64,000 nucleotides of DNA, taken from positions 62,001-126,000 of the forward strand of contig CALBSC010000098.1 in the NCBI GenBank assembly GCA_937927685.1. Direction: 5' to 3'. A program made the position numbers and the translations under genes. Under the pieces are notes generated by a model. That model saw only the letters and a list, made by a program, of their open reading frames with translations, was not told where the DNA came from and made no database searches. Positions 17,603 through 26,617 of this stretch are shown here, one piece after another (position 1 is the first letter of the stretch; each line of letters opens with the position of its first letter). The stretch comes from an uncultured Burkholderiales bacterium (GTDB lineage: Bacteria; Pseudomonadota; Gammaproteobacteria; Burkholderiales; Burkholderiaceae_C).

Positions 17603-18463
17603 ATGAGTGCCCATGTGCTGATGCACCCGCCCGCCCTGCCCAGTCTGCTTTGGAAGGCCTGGGCCACGCGCAGCAAGCGGCCGGGCCGAGTGGATGCGTT
17701 ACCGACAGCACACTGGTCCATGCCACATGTCACGGTGCAGGCGTCTGCCCTTGCCCACTACCGATCGATTTGCGGCTTTGGTGACGAACAGGCTGTACCG
17801 ATCACCTATCCGCAATTGCTGACCTTCCCGTTGGTCATGGCCTATTTGTGCTCGCCAGAGTGTCCCTGGCCGGCTGCGGGCACGGTGCATGTGACTAACC
17901 GCATTGAGCAGTTTGCCGCCTTGCGTGCAGGCGACGAGGTGAGTGTGGAGGTGGTCACCGGTGCCTTGCGTCGTCACGATAAGGGACAGGTGTTTGACCT
18001 CGACCTCTTCATTCGCCGCGAGGGCCAGGTGGTGTGGCGCGGCACCCAGAGTCTGCTTCGCCGTGGTGTGCCCGAGCCAGCGGGGTTGCCGTATGCCAGT
18101 GAATTTCAGGACGACGGTCAACTGGTGCGGGCCGTCGATGTGGAGGCGCCTGCCAACATCGGGAGACGTTACGCCTGGGTCTCGGGCGATTTCAATCCCA
18201 TGCATCTCTCGCACCTGAGCGCTCGACTGTTTGGCTTTCAAAGTACCATTGCCCACGGGCTGTGGACGCAAGCGCGCGCACTGGCAGGCGTCTATCCCAG
18301 GGGGGCGGGTCAGCGCGCCACCCTGTCCACCGAATTCAAATCACCGGTGTTGCTGCCAGCGCGATTGACCGTGTGGCAACACACCACTGCAGTGGGCACA
18401 CGTCTGGAAGTGCGCGATGCACGGTCCGATCGAACCCATTTGCGAGCCATGTTATCCGTATGA
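17603..18463 (+). CDS. MaoC-like (R)-specific enoyl-CoA hydratase
   Basis: The protein has 286 residues, arranged as a weak N-terminal hot-dog and a C-terminal hydratase-2 domain. The catalytic motif is clear: Asp196 and His201 in SGDFNPMHLS, followed by IAHGLW. It would hydrate trans-2-enoyl-CoA to the (R)-3-hydroxyacyl form, which suits the FabG4-like reductase before it. The gene begins 1 bp after the reductase stop, and its own stop overlaps the thiolase start (ATGA). It resembles the HtdX/HtdZ partners of FabG4 in actinobacteria. Confidence 0.87.
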   Translation: MSAHVLMHPPALPSLLWKAWATRSKRPGRVDALPTAHWSMPHVTVQASALAHYRSICGFGDEQAVPITYPQLLTFPLVMAYLCSPECPWPAAGTVHVTNRIEQFAALRAGDEVSVEVVTGALRRHDKGQVFDLDLFIRREGQVVWRGTQSLLRRGVPEPAGLPYASEFQDDGQLVRAVDVEAPANIGRRYAWVSGDFNPMHLSHLSARLFGFQSTIAHGLWTQARALAGVYPRGAGQRATLSTEFKSPVLLPARLTVWQHTTAVGTRLEVRDARSDRTHLRAMLSV

Positions 18464-19749
18464 CCACCATTCGTCGCGTTGCCATTCTGGGGGGGAACCG
18501 CATCCCCTTCGTGCGGTCCAACACCGCTTACGCCCGTGCCTCGAATCAAGAGATGCTGACCGCTGCCCTGCAAGGCCTGGTGGACCGTTTCGATCTGCAT
18601 GGTGTGCGCCTGGGAGAAGTGGCGGGTGGTGCCGTCATGAAACACGCGCGCGACTTCAATCTGGTGCGTGAGTCCGTCCTGGGCACCAGCCTGTCACCGC
18701 AAACACCTGCCTATGACGTGCAACAGGCCTGCGGCACCAGCCTGGAAGCGACCTTGCTGGTGGCCAACAAAATCGCCCTCGGTCACATCGAGTGTGGCGT
18801 GGCCGCAGGTGTGGACACCACCTCGGATGCACCCATCGCCCTCAATGAGGGCTTGCGCCAGTTGTTGCTGGAGATGAACCGTGCGCGTTCCACGGTCAAG
18901 CGACTCGCCGTGGCCTCGCGTTTACGACCCGGCATGTTCTTCAAGCCCGAACTGCCCCGCAATGTCGAACCCCGGTCAGGCTGGTCCATGGGCGAACATG
19001 CCGAGGCCATGGCACAGCACTGGGGTATCTCGCGTGAGGAGCAAGACGCGTTGGCACTCAAGAGCCACCAGCATCTGGCTCAGGCCTACGAGCGCGGCTT
19101 CTTCACCGACTTGATGACCCCGTTTGCCGGTGTTCGGCAAGACAATGTCCTCAGGCCGGATCTCACCCTCGAAAAACTCTCCGGCTTGAAGCCGGCGTTT
19201 GACCGCAAGTTTGCCCCCGCACAGGGCACGCTGACAGCGGGCAACTCCACCCCATTGACTGACGGCGCGGCCACGGTGCTGCTGGCCTCGCCAGCCTGGG
19301 CTGAATCGCGCAACCTGCCGGTGTTGGCGTACCTCACCTTCAGTGAGGTGGCGGCCGTGGATTTTCGCGATCAGGCCGAAGGGCTGCTGATGGCGCCGGC
19401 CTATGCGGTGCCTCGCATGCTGGTGCGTGCAGGCCTGTCCCTGCAGGATTTTGACTACCTGGAGATTCACGAAGCCTTCGCGGCCCAGGTGCTGTGCACC
19501 CTCAAAGCCTGGGAGGACGAGGCCTACTGTCGCTCGCGTCTGGCGCTGCCGCAAGCCTTGGGCCGCATCGACCTGAACCGGCTCAACGTCAATGGCAGCT
19601 CACTGGCGACCGGTCATCCCTTTGCGGCCACGGGTGCGCGAATTGTGGCCACGCTGGCCAAGCAGTTGGCCCAGGCTGGACGCGGGCGCGGTTTGATTTC
19701 CATCTGCGCTGCCGGTGGCCAAGGCGTGGTCGCCATTGTGGAAAGATAA
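18460..19749 (+). CDS. Acetyl-CoA C-acyltransferase (thiolase, FadI/FadA-like)
   Basis: The protein has 429 residues. The nucleophile is Cys91 (QQACGTSLEA); His386 lies in GHPFAATG and Cys416 in CAAGGQG. It starts RRVAILGGNRIPFVRS, as FadI-type thiolases do. It would cleave 3-ketoacyl-CoA (or make it) with CoA. The ATG overlaps the MaoC stop by 4 bp, so the two are translationally coupled; an acyl-CoA dehydrogenase gene follows after 4 bp. Confidence 0.92.
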   Translation: MTTIRRVAILGGNRIPFVRSNTAYARASNQEMLTAALQGLVDRFDLHGVRLGEVAGGAVMKHARDFNLVRESVLGTSLSPQTPAYDVQQACGTSLEATLLVANKIALGHIECGVAAGVDTTSDAPIALNEGLRQLLLEMNRARSTVKRLAVASRLRPGMFFKPELPRNVEPRSGWSMGEHAEAMAQHWGISREEQDALALKSHQHLAQAYERGFFTDLMTPFAGVRQDNVLRPDLTLEKLSGLKPAFDRKFAPAQGTLTAGNSTPLTDGAATVLLASPAWAESRNLPVLAYLTFSEVAAVDFRDQAEGLLMAPAYAVPRMLVRAGLSLQDFDYLEIHEAFAAQVLCTLKAWEDEAYCRSRLALPQALGRIDLNRLNVNGSSLATGHPFAATGARIVATLAKQLAQAGRGRGLISICAAGGQGVVAIVER

Positions 19750-19753
19750 AGCC

Positions 19754-21580
19754 ATGCCCCAGTACAAAGCCCCCTTGCGCGACATGCGCTTTTTGATGAA
19801 CGAGGTACTGGACTATCCGGCCCACTACCAGTCCCTGACGCAGGCACAGGACGCCACGCCAGATCTGGTGCAAGCGGTGCTGGACGCGGCTGCCACCTAT
19901 TGCGAGGACGTGCTGTCGCCCTTGAATGCGTCCGGCGACCTGGAAGGCTGCCACTTGCAGGACGGACGCGTGACCACCCCGTCCGGCTTCAAGCAAGCCT
20001 ACGACCAGTTTGTGGCAGGTGGATGGCAGGGCTTGTCCTTTCCCACCGAGTTCGGCGGTCAAGGTCTGCCCATGTCGCTCAATCTGATCAAGAGCGAGAT
20101 GATGGGAACAGCCAACTGGGCCTTCAACATGTACCCGGGCTTGAGCATCGGGTGCATCAACACCTTGCTGCAATATGGCAGCGACGAACTCAAGCAGCAG
20201 TACCTGCCGCATTTGGTCGCAGGACGTTGGACCGGCACCATGTGTCTGACCGAACCGCAATGTGGCTCGGATCTGTCGCAGGTGAAGACCCAGGCGAAGC
20301 TGCTGCCCGATGGTCGGTACGCGCTCACCGGCACCAAGATTTTCATCTCCAGTGGCGAGCACGATCTGACCGACAACATCGTGCACATCGTGCTGGCCCG
20401 CTTGCCTGACGCGCCGGCGGGGACGCGCGGCATCTCCCTGTTTGTGGTGCCCAAATGCCACGTCAACACGGATGGCAGCCTGGGCGTGCGCAATGCGGTG
20501 ACCTGTGGCTCCCTGGAGCACAAGATGGGGATCCACGCCAATGCCACAGCGGTGTTGAACTTCGAGGGGGCGGTGGGCACGCTGATTGGTCAGCCGCATC
20601 ATGGATTGGAGGCCATGTTCACCTTCATGAACACGGCCCGGATCGGTACGGCCATCCAGGGCGTGGCCCATGCAGAGTTGTCGTTTCAAGGCGCCGTCGC
20701 GTATGCACGGGAGCGCCGCAGCATGCGCTCGCTCTCGGGCAAGAAAGAGCCCGATCAAGTGGCCGATGCACTCATCTGGCATCCGGACGTTCGACGCATG
20801 TTGCTCACCCAAAAGGCCATTGCTGAGGGCGGTCGCGCCATGATCTACGCAGCGGCCCAACTGGCTGACCGCATGTTCAGTGCAGCCTGGACAGGAGACG
20901 AGGCCAACTATCAGCGTTTTGACGATGAGCTGGGTTTTTACACCCCCATTCTCAAAGGCTTTTTGACCGAGATGGGACTCGACGCAGCCAACCTGGGCAT
21001 GCAGGTGTTTGGTGGGCACGGCTACATCCGTGAGCACGGGATGGAGCAGATTGCGCGAGACGCGCGCATTGCCACCTTGTATGAAGGTACCACCGGCATT
21101 CAGGCCCTGGATTTGCTGGGTCGAAAGGTGTTGCTGGGAAGCCGGGGCAGATGTGTCCGCGATTTCACGGCGAAGATGCGCCAACTTGCCATGCCCCATG
21201 TCCTGTCGCGTGGCGCTATCGGCAGGATGTCGCGTACCTTGGTGCGGGGTGCCTGGCAGTGGAACCTGCTGACCCTGCGGCTCATGCTCAAGGCCCGGCG
21301 GGACCGTGACCATGTGGGTGCGGCCAGTGTGGACTACCTGATGTTTGGCGGTTACATGATGATGGCTCACTTCTGGGCATGGCAGGCCTTCACAGCGGAT
21401 GCCTTGTTGCGCAGCGGCGATGGCGCCGAGCCTGCCGATTTTTATGCGGCCAAACTGCAGACGGCCGAGTTCTACTTTGAACGCCTGCTCCCGCGCGCCC
21501 AGGCACATGCCCGCACGGCCCTGGCCTCGACCCACTCCCTGATGCAGATGCCCAACGATCACTTCGGGTTGTCGACATGA
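19754..21580 (+). CDS. Long acyl-CoA dehydrogenase (DmdC/FadE-type, with C-terminal extension)
   Basis: The protein has 608 residues, as in the DmdC-like subgroup, which is longer than normal acyl-CoA dehydrogenases (about 390). It starts YKAPLRDMRFLMNEVL, contains CLTEPQCGSDLSQVKT for FAD binding and has the catalytic base Glu444 in YEGTTGIQA. A C-terminal helical domain follows. The closest named relatives act on 3-methylmercaptopropionyl-CoA or long-chain acyl-CoA; with a thiolase and hydratase beside it, fatty-acyl oxidation is more likely here. Confidence 0.9.
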   Translation: MPQYKAPLRDMRFLMNEVLDYPAHYQSLTQAQDATPDLVQAVLDAAATYCEDVLSPLNASGDLEGCHLQDGRVTTPSGFKQAYDQFVAGGWQGLSFPTEFGGQGLPMSLNLIKSEMMGTANWAFNMYPGLSIGCINTLLQYGSDELKQQYLPHLVAGRWTGTMCLTEPQCGSDLSQVKTQAKLLPDGRYALTGTKIFISSGEHDLTDNIVHIVLARLPDAPAGTRGISLFVVPKCHVNTDGSLGVRNAVTCGSLEHKMGIHANATAVLNFEGAVGTLIGQPHHGLEAMFTFMNTARIGTAIQGVAHAELSFQGAVAYARERRSMRSLSGKKEPDQVADALIWHPDVRRMLLTQKAIAEGGRAMIYAAAQLADRMFSAAWTGDEANYQRFDDELGFYTPILKGFLTEMGLDAANLGMQVFGGHGYIREHGMEQIARDARIATLYEGTTGIQALDLLGRKVLLGSRGRCVRDFTAKMRQLAMPHVLSRGAIGRMSRTLVRGAWQWNLLTLRLMLKARRDRDHVGAASVDYLMFGGYMMMAHFWAWQAFTADALLRSGDGAEPADFYAAKLQTAEFYFERLLPRAQAHARTALASTHSLMQMPNDHFGLST

Positions 21581-21610
21581 GCGGCGCTGACACTGGTGGA
21601 ATCAACCTGA

Positions 21611-22309
21611 ATGATGAGCGAGCCGACCGTCTTCACGCCTGAAACGCTCAGCGCCCTGTGGGTGACGCTGAAACTGGCCAGCCTCACCACCGTGGTGCTG
21701 ATGCTGCTGGCCACGCCGGTGGCCTGGTGGTTGTCGCAAACCACCTCGCGCTGGCGGCCGGTGGTCTCGGCCCTGGTGACCTTGCCACTGGTCTTGCCGC
21801 CCTCAGTGCTCGGGTTTTATCTGCTCATGGCCCTGGGGCCACAAGGGCCGCTGGGGCAACTGACGCAGGCCTTGGGGTGGGGCGTTTTGTCTTTCTCCTT
21901 CGCCGGCTTATTGATCGGCTCGGTGCTGTTCTCTTTGCCGTTTGCGGTGCAACCGATCGAGCATGCGTTTGTCAGCCTGGGGCGACGGCCTTTGGAAGTG
22001 GCCGCCACCTTGCGCGCATCGCCGTGGGATGCCTTTTTTTTCGTGGCCCTGCCGCTGGCCCGACCCGGTCTGTGGACGGCTGCCATTTTGAGTTTTTCTC
22101 ACACCGTGGGTGAGTTTGGTGTAGTGCTCATGATTGGCGGCAACATACCCGGCGTGACCCGTGTGGTGTCCACACAAATTTACGGGCATGTCGAGGCCAT
22201 GGAATACCTCCAGGCGCATGCGCTGTCTGCAGGCATGCTGGTGTTTTCATTTGTCGTGCTCTGGGGCTTGTCGCTGCTCAAGCGACGTGACATGCGGGTG
22301 ATGCCATGA
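21611..22309 (+). CDS. modB: Molybdate ABC transporter permease ModB
   Basis: The protein has 232 residues and five to six membrane segments. The cytoplasmic EAA loop region reads LEVAATLRASPWDAFFFVALPLARPG and is followed by SFSHTVGEFGVVLMIGGNIPG, typical of ModB. It forms the inner-membrane channel for molybdate (or tungstate). It starts 30 bp after the acyl-CoA dehydrogenase and overlaps modC by 4 bp. No modA lies next to it in this window, which is unusual. Confidence 0.93.
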   Translation: MMSEPTVFTPETLSALWVTLKLASLTTVVLMLLATPVAWWLSQTTSRWRPVVSALVTLPLVLPPSVLGFYLLMALGPQGPLGQLTQALGWGVLSFSFAGLLIGSVLFSLPFAVQPIEHAFVSLGRRPLEVAATLRASPWDAFFFVALPLARPGLWTAAILSFSHTVGEFGVVLMIGGNIPGVTRVVSTQIYGHVEAMEYLQAHALSAGMLVFSFVVLWGLSLLKRRDMRVMP

Positions 22310-23445
22310 GAGCATCCATGCAGCCGCACAGTACGCAAAGTACGCAAGGGCTGGACATCCAGTTGCGACTCCAGCGCGAATCCTTCGTGCTGGACGTGTC
22401 CTTGCAACTGCCCGCACAAGGCATCACGGTGCTGTTTGGCGCATCAGGCTCTGGCAAAACCACGTTGCTTCGAAGCGTGGCCGGGCTGGAGCCGCAGGCA
22501 CGCGGGCGGGTTCGGGTGGGCCATGCGGTGTGGCAGTCCGATGATGCAGGCATTCACCTGCCCACTTACCGCCGTGCCCTGGGCTATGTGTTTCAGGAAG
22601 CCAGTCTCTTTGCGCATCTGGATGTGCATCGCAACCTGATGTTCGGATTGCAGCGCAGTGCTGCGCGGCGCGAGCAAGGCGTCCTCAGGGATGCGATTGA
22701 ACTCCTGGGAATCGGCCACCTGCTGCAACGCCCGGTGACGGAACTCTCCGGTGGCGAGCGCCAGCGCGTGGCGATCGCCCGTGCTCTGGCCACCAGCCCG
22801 CAGTTGTTGCTGCTGGACGAACCCCTGGCCGCGCTGGATCCCGCGCGCAAGCATGAGGTGATGCCCTGGCTCGAGCGCTTGCGCGATGAATTGCAGTTGC
22901 CCATGCTCTATGTGACGCACTCGGTGGAGGAAATGACCCGACTGGGCGATCACCTCGTGGTGCTGGAACAAGGTCGTGTCACACGCAGTGGTCCACTGGC
23001 GGACACCTTGTCATCACTGGACACCCCTTGGGTTGCACCACAAGAGCAAGGCGTCCTGCTGGATGGGGTCGTGGTCGAACGCGATCAACCCTGGCACCTG
23101 GCGCGCGTGGCATTCAACGGCGGCCATTTATGGATTCGGGACAGTGGTGCCCCCGTGGGCACGCCAGTGCGCTTGCGCGTGCTGGCTCGGGATGTGAGTC
23201 TGGCGACGCAAGAGCCCGCATGCACCAGCATCCAGAATCATTTTGAAGCGTCCATTGAAGCCGATCAACCGGATGCGCACGCCTCGCAACGGTTGGTGCG
23301 ATTGCGAGTGAGGGCCCCTGAAGGCGACCCAGCAGACGGCTCTGTGGTGCTGGCCCGTATCACCCAACGCGCCTGGAGCCAACTGGGATTGGCCGCCGGG
23401 CAGTCGGTCTGGGTGCAAGTCAAGTCCGTGGCGCTAGTGGGCTGA
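22306..23445 (+). CDS. modC: Molybdate ABC transporter ATP-binding protein ModC
   Basis: The protein has 379 residues. The nucleotide-binding domain has Walker A GASGSGKTTLL, the signature LSGGERQRVAIARAL and Walker B LLLLDEPLAALD. The last 140 residues or so are a TOBE/Mop-type regulatory domain that binds molybdate in ModC proteins. It powers import through ModB, whose stop it overlaps (ATGA at 22306). A periplasmic ModA is missing here, so the binding protein must be encoded elsewhere. Confidence 0.93.
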   Translation: MRASMQPHSTQSTQGLDIQLRLQRESFVLDVSLQLPAQGITVLFGASGSGKTTLLRSVAGLEPQARGRVRVGHAVWQSDDAGIHLPTYRRALGYVFQEASLFAHLDVHRNLMFGLQRSAARREQGVLRDAIELLGIGHLLQRPVTELSGGERQRVAIARALATSPQLLLLDEPLAALDPARKHEVMPWLERLRDELQLPMLYVTHSVEEMTRLGDHLVVLEQGRVTRSGPLADTLSSLDTPWVAPQEQGVLLDGVVVERDQPWHLARVAFNGGHLWIRDSGAPVGTPVRLRVLARDVSLATQEPACTSIQNHFEASIEADQPDAHASQRLVRLRVRAPEGDPADGSVVLARITQRAWSQLGLAAGQSVWVQVKSVALVG

Positions 23446-23503
23446 TGACTGGGGCACCAGCCGTCAGTGCCCGTCCCATCCTCAAGACCTTGAGTTGGGT
23501 CAC

Positions 23504-25066
23504 TCAGGTGATCGGTGCCGGATTGAACAGCACCAGCGCGTTGTGCAACTTCCACTGCTCGGCCCAGGTTTTCTGGCGACCGCTGGCCACGTCCAGCAAC
23601 AGCCGGAACATTTCCCAGCCCAGTTCCTCGATGGTGACCTCACCATCGGCAATGCGCCCGGCGTTCACGTCCATCAGGTCGTGCCACCGGCGCGCCAGGT
23701 CCGAGCGCGTGGCCACCTTCACCACGGGACAAGCGGCCAAGCCATAAGGCGTGCCTCGCCCGGTCGTGAAGATGTGCAGGTTCATGCCCGCTGCGAGTTG
23801 CAGTGTGCCGCAGATGAAGTCGCTGGCGGGTGTCGCGGCGTAGATCAATCCTTTTTGGGTCAGCTTCTCGCCAGGCGACAGCACGCCCGAGATGGGCGAG
23901 GAGCCCGACTTCACGATCGACCCCATCGCTTTTTCGACGATGTTGGACAAGCCGCCCTTCTTGTTGCCCGGCGTCGTATTGGCACTTCGGTCCACGCTGC
24001 CACGCTGCAGGTAAGCGTCATACCAGGCCATTTCGCGAATCAGCGCCTGTGCCACTTCCGGTGTGGCGGCACGCGCGGTGAGTTGATCCACGCCATCTCG
24101 CACCTCGGTGGTTTCAGAGAACATGACGGCGGCACCTGCACGCACCAGCAAATCCGCACAAAAGCCCACTGCGGGGTTGGCGGTCACGCCCGAGAAGGCA
24201 TCGCTGCCGCCGCATTGAACGCCCACCACCAGTTCGCTGGCCGGGACGGTTTCACGTCGTCGTGCATTCAATCGCCGCAGGTGTGCTTCGGCCTGTTGCA
24301 GGATGGCGTTCACCATGTCCATAAAGCCCACGTGCGCATCGTCCTGCAGGCACACCACATCCAGGTCAGTGTGCTCGCGCTGATCGGCAATCGGGATGGC
24401 GCCTGGCGGGTGCAGGCGCTCAGGCTGCAGCTTTTCGCAGCCCAGGCTCACCACCATCACCTCGCCGCCGAAGTTGGGGTTGAGGCTGAGGTGACGCAAG
24501 GTGCGAATGGGAATGATGGCTTCGGGGGCGTCGATGGCCACACCGCAGCCATAGCCGTGTTCCAGTGCGACCACATCATCCACGTGTGGGTATCTGGGCA
24601 GTAACTCCTCCTTGATGCGCTTGACGGCAAAGGAGGTGACACCCGCCACACATTGCACGGTTTGCGTGATGGCCAGGATATTGCGCGTACCCACGCTGCC
24701 GTCCGGGTTGCGAAACCCTTCAAAGGTATAGCCTTCAAGGGGGGGCAGGGATGTGCGTGGTGTCGTGCTGACAGGCAGGTTGTCCAGACCGCGTGCATCG
24801 GGCATTCGCAGCAGTTTTTCATTCACCCAGCTGCCGGCGGGCAAGTCTTGCAGCGCGAAGCCGATGGTCACGTTGTAACGACGTACCGCAGCGTCCCGGA
24901 CGATGGGTTCAAGCGCCACCTTGTGCCCTTGCGGCACATGGCCCGTGAGTGTCAGACCCGAGGGAAGCACCGTGCCGGCCGGCAGACCGCCATCGTTAGC
25001 GACGATGGCCACGTTGTCTTGCGGGTGCATGGTGATGATGAGTGGCTGGATGCTGGAGGCGGGCAT
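23504..25066 (-). CDS. garD: Galactarate dehydratase GarD
   Basis: The protein has 520 residues (E. coli GarD 523) and matches it throughout: an N-terminal SAF domain (DNVAIVANDGGLPAGT), then PPLEGYTFEGFRNPDGSVG, SLNPNFGGEVMV, GCEKLQPERL, QCGGSDAFSGVTANPAVG and the terminal LFNPAPIT. GarD is an iron-dependent dehydratase turning meso-galactarate into 5-keto-4-deoxy-D-glucarate. The start follows the E. coli alignment; the frame upstream has no likeness. It is divergent from a FAD-linked dehydrogenase, 73 bp apart. Altronate dehydratase UxaA is a shorter relative and less likely. Confidence 0.92.
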   Translation of the reverse strand: MPASSIQPLIITMHPQDNVAIVANDGGLPAGTVLPSGLTLTGHVPQGHKVALEPIVRDAAVRRYNVTIGFALQDLPAGSWVNEKLLRMPDARGLDNLPVSTTPRTSLPPLEGYTFEGFRNPDGSVGTRNILAITQTVQCVAGVTSFAVKRIKEELLPRYPHVDDVVALEHGYGCGVAIDAPEAIIPIRTLRHLSLNPNFGGEVMVVSLGCEKLQPERLHPPGAIPIADQREHTDLDVVCLQDDAHVGFMDMVNAILQQAEAHLRRLNARRRETVPASELVVGVQCGGSDAFSGVTANPAVGFCADLLVRAGAAVMFSETTEVRDGVDQLTARAATPEVAQALIREMAWYDAYLQRGSVDRSANTTPGNKKGGLSNIVEKAMGSIVKSGSSPISGVLSPGEKLTQKGLIYAATPASDFICGTLQLAAGMNLHIFTTGRGTPYGLAACPVVKVATRSDLARRWHDLMDVNAGRIADGEVTIEELGWEMFRLLLDVASGRQKTWAEQWKLHNALVLFNPAPIT

Positions 25067-25139
25067 GGTGTGCGGATGGTTTGAGCGAAAATGACACAAT
25101 CTATCAGACTTGGCTGGCCTTTTACGCCCTACCGACACC

Positions 25140-26549
25140 ATGATCGAGCATCCCTTCATTGCCCAGGCCCGTGAGGTGGTGGGTGCAGCCCACGTCCTCA
25201 CCCAGGATCTTGCCGCCTATGCGGTCGACTGGAAAGATAAGTACCACGGTCGCCCCCTGGTGGTGGTGCGCCCCGGCAACACGGCGGAGGTGTCTGCCGT
25301 GGTCAAGCTGTGCGCCGAGCATCGGTTGTCCATCGTGCCACAAGGCGGCAACACGGGCATGTGTGGTGCGGCCACGCCGGACGACTCCGGTCAGCAGGTC
25401 ATCATCACGCTGGGTCGACTCAACAAGATTCGGTCTGTCGATCCGGCCAACAACACCATGACGGTGGAGGCCGGCTGCGTGTTGCAAACCCTGCAGGAAA
25501 CGGCCGAGTCGGTGAACCGCCTGTACCCCTTGTCGGTCGGATCGGAAGGTTCGTGCCAGATCGGGGGCAACATCGCCACCAACGCAGGCGGTGTGCAGGT
25601 GCTGCGCTACGGCAACACGCGGGACCTGGTGCTGGGCCTGGAGGTGGTCTTGCCCTCGGGAGAAGTGCTGGACCTGCTGCGGGGCCTGCGCAAGGACAAC
25701 ACGGGTTACGACCTCAAACACCTGTTCATCGGCTCGGAGGGCACGCTGGGTCTCATCACGGCGGCCACCTTGAAGCTCATGCCGTTGCCTTCTGCCCACG
25801 CGGTGGGCATGGTGGCGGTCCAGTCACCTGCTCACGCCGTCGACTTGCTGCAGCACATGCGCGACTGCATGGGCGAGCGTTTTTCGGCTTTCGAACTGAT
25901 GTCCCACGCCATCGTGCAACTCACGCGCCAGTATTTCCCGACCTTGCCGCAGCCCTTTGCGCAGCCCCATGACTGGTACGTGCTGATGGAAGTGGCCGAT
26001 GGGGGCGCGGATGCAGCCCTCGCAGCCGATTTTCAATCGGCCTTGGAGCGAGCCCTGGAGCGCGAACTGGTACTCGATGTGGTCATCACCCAAAGTCAGG
26101 CCCAGGCACGAGCGCTCTGGGAATTGCGTGACAACGTGAGTGAGGCACAGCAGCACGATGCGCCCAACATCAAGCACGACATTTCCCTGCCCGTGTCACA
26201 AGTGCCACGTTTCATCGACGAGGTGAGTGCCGAGTTGGCTTCGAGGTTTCCCGGGTCGCGCTTGTTTTGTTTTGGACACCTGGGCGATGGCAACCTGCAC
26301 TTCAACCTCAGCCGTCCCGAGGGCACCGACAACGCGCTGTGGTTGAAGCAAAACGATGCCGTGAACGGGGCGGTGCATGCCGCGGTGGCGCGTTTCAACG
26401 GATCCATCAGTGCTGAGCACGGCATTGGTCAGCAAAAGGTGGACGAATTGCCGCGCTACAAATCCGCGCTGGAATTGGCGGTGATGCGCAGCATCAAGCG
26501 CGCGCTGGACCCGTTGCAGTTGATGAATCCGGGGAAGGTGTTGCGCTAG
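25140..26549 (+). CDS. FAD-binding oxidase, D-2-hydroxyacid (D-lactate/2-hydroxyglutarate) dehydrogenase type
   Basis: The protein has 469 residues. The PCMH FAD domain spans about residues 35-215 (RPGNTAEVSAVV, PQGGNTGMCGAA, GGNIATNAGG). The C-terminal FAD-oxidase domain ends with SAEHGIGQQK and LDPLQLMNPGKVL, as in GlcD, Dld2 and D2HGDH. It would oxidise a D-2-hydroxy acid to the 2-oxo acid in the cytoplasm, passing electrons to a flavoprotein or quinone. The substrate is unknown; the divergent garD suggests a sugar-acid breakdown product. Confidence 0.88.
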   Translation: MIEHPFIAQAREVVGAAHVLTQDLAAYAVDWKDKYHGRPLVVVRPGNTAEVSAVVKLCAEHRLSIVPQGGNTGMCGAATPDDSGQQVIITLGRLNKIRSVDPANNTMTVEAGCVLQTLQETAESVNRLYPLSVGSEGSCQIGGNIATNAGGVQVLRYGNTRDLVLGLEVVLPSGEVLDLLRGLRKDNTGYDLKHLFIGSEGTLGLITAATLKLMPLPSAHAVGMVAVQSPAHAVDLLQHMRDCMGERFSAFELMSHAIVQLTRQYFPTLPQPFAQPHDWYVLMEVADGGADAALAADFQSALERALERELVLDVVITQSQAQARALWELRDNVSEAQQHDAPNIKHDISLPVSQVPRFIDEVSAELASRFPGSRLFCFGHLGDGNLHFNLSRPEGTDNALWLKQNDAVNGAVHAAVARFNGSISAEHGIGQQKVDELPRYKSALELAVMRSIKRALDPLQLMNPGKVLR

Positions 26550-26617
26550 CGGCAGCACCGCCCGCTAGGCGCTTGCTGACGCCTGGTCCGACGACCAGCC
26601 ATTGAGGGTGTCTTGCG

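Noticed and set aside
19589..21562. A 657-codon leftward open frame opposite the acyl-CoA dehydrogenase
   Set aside because: It is antisense to a gene with clear FAD and catalytic motifs and shows no domain itself.
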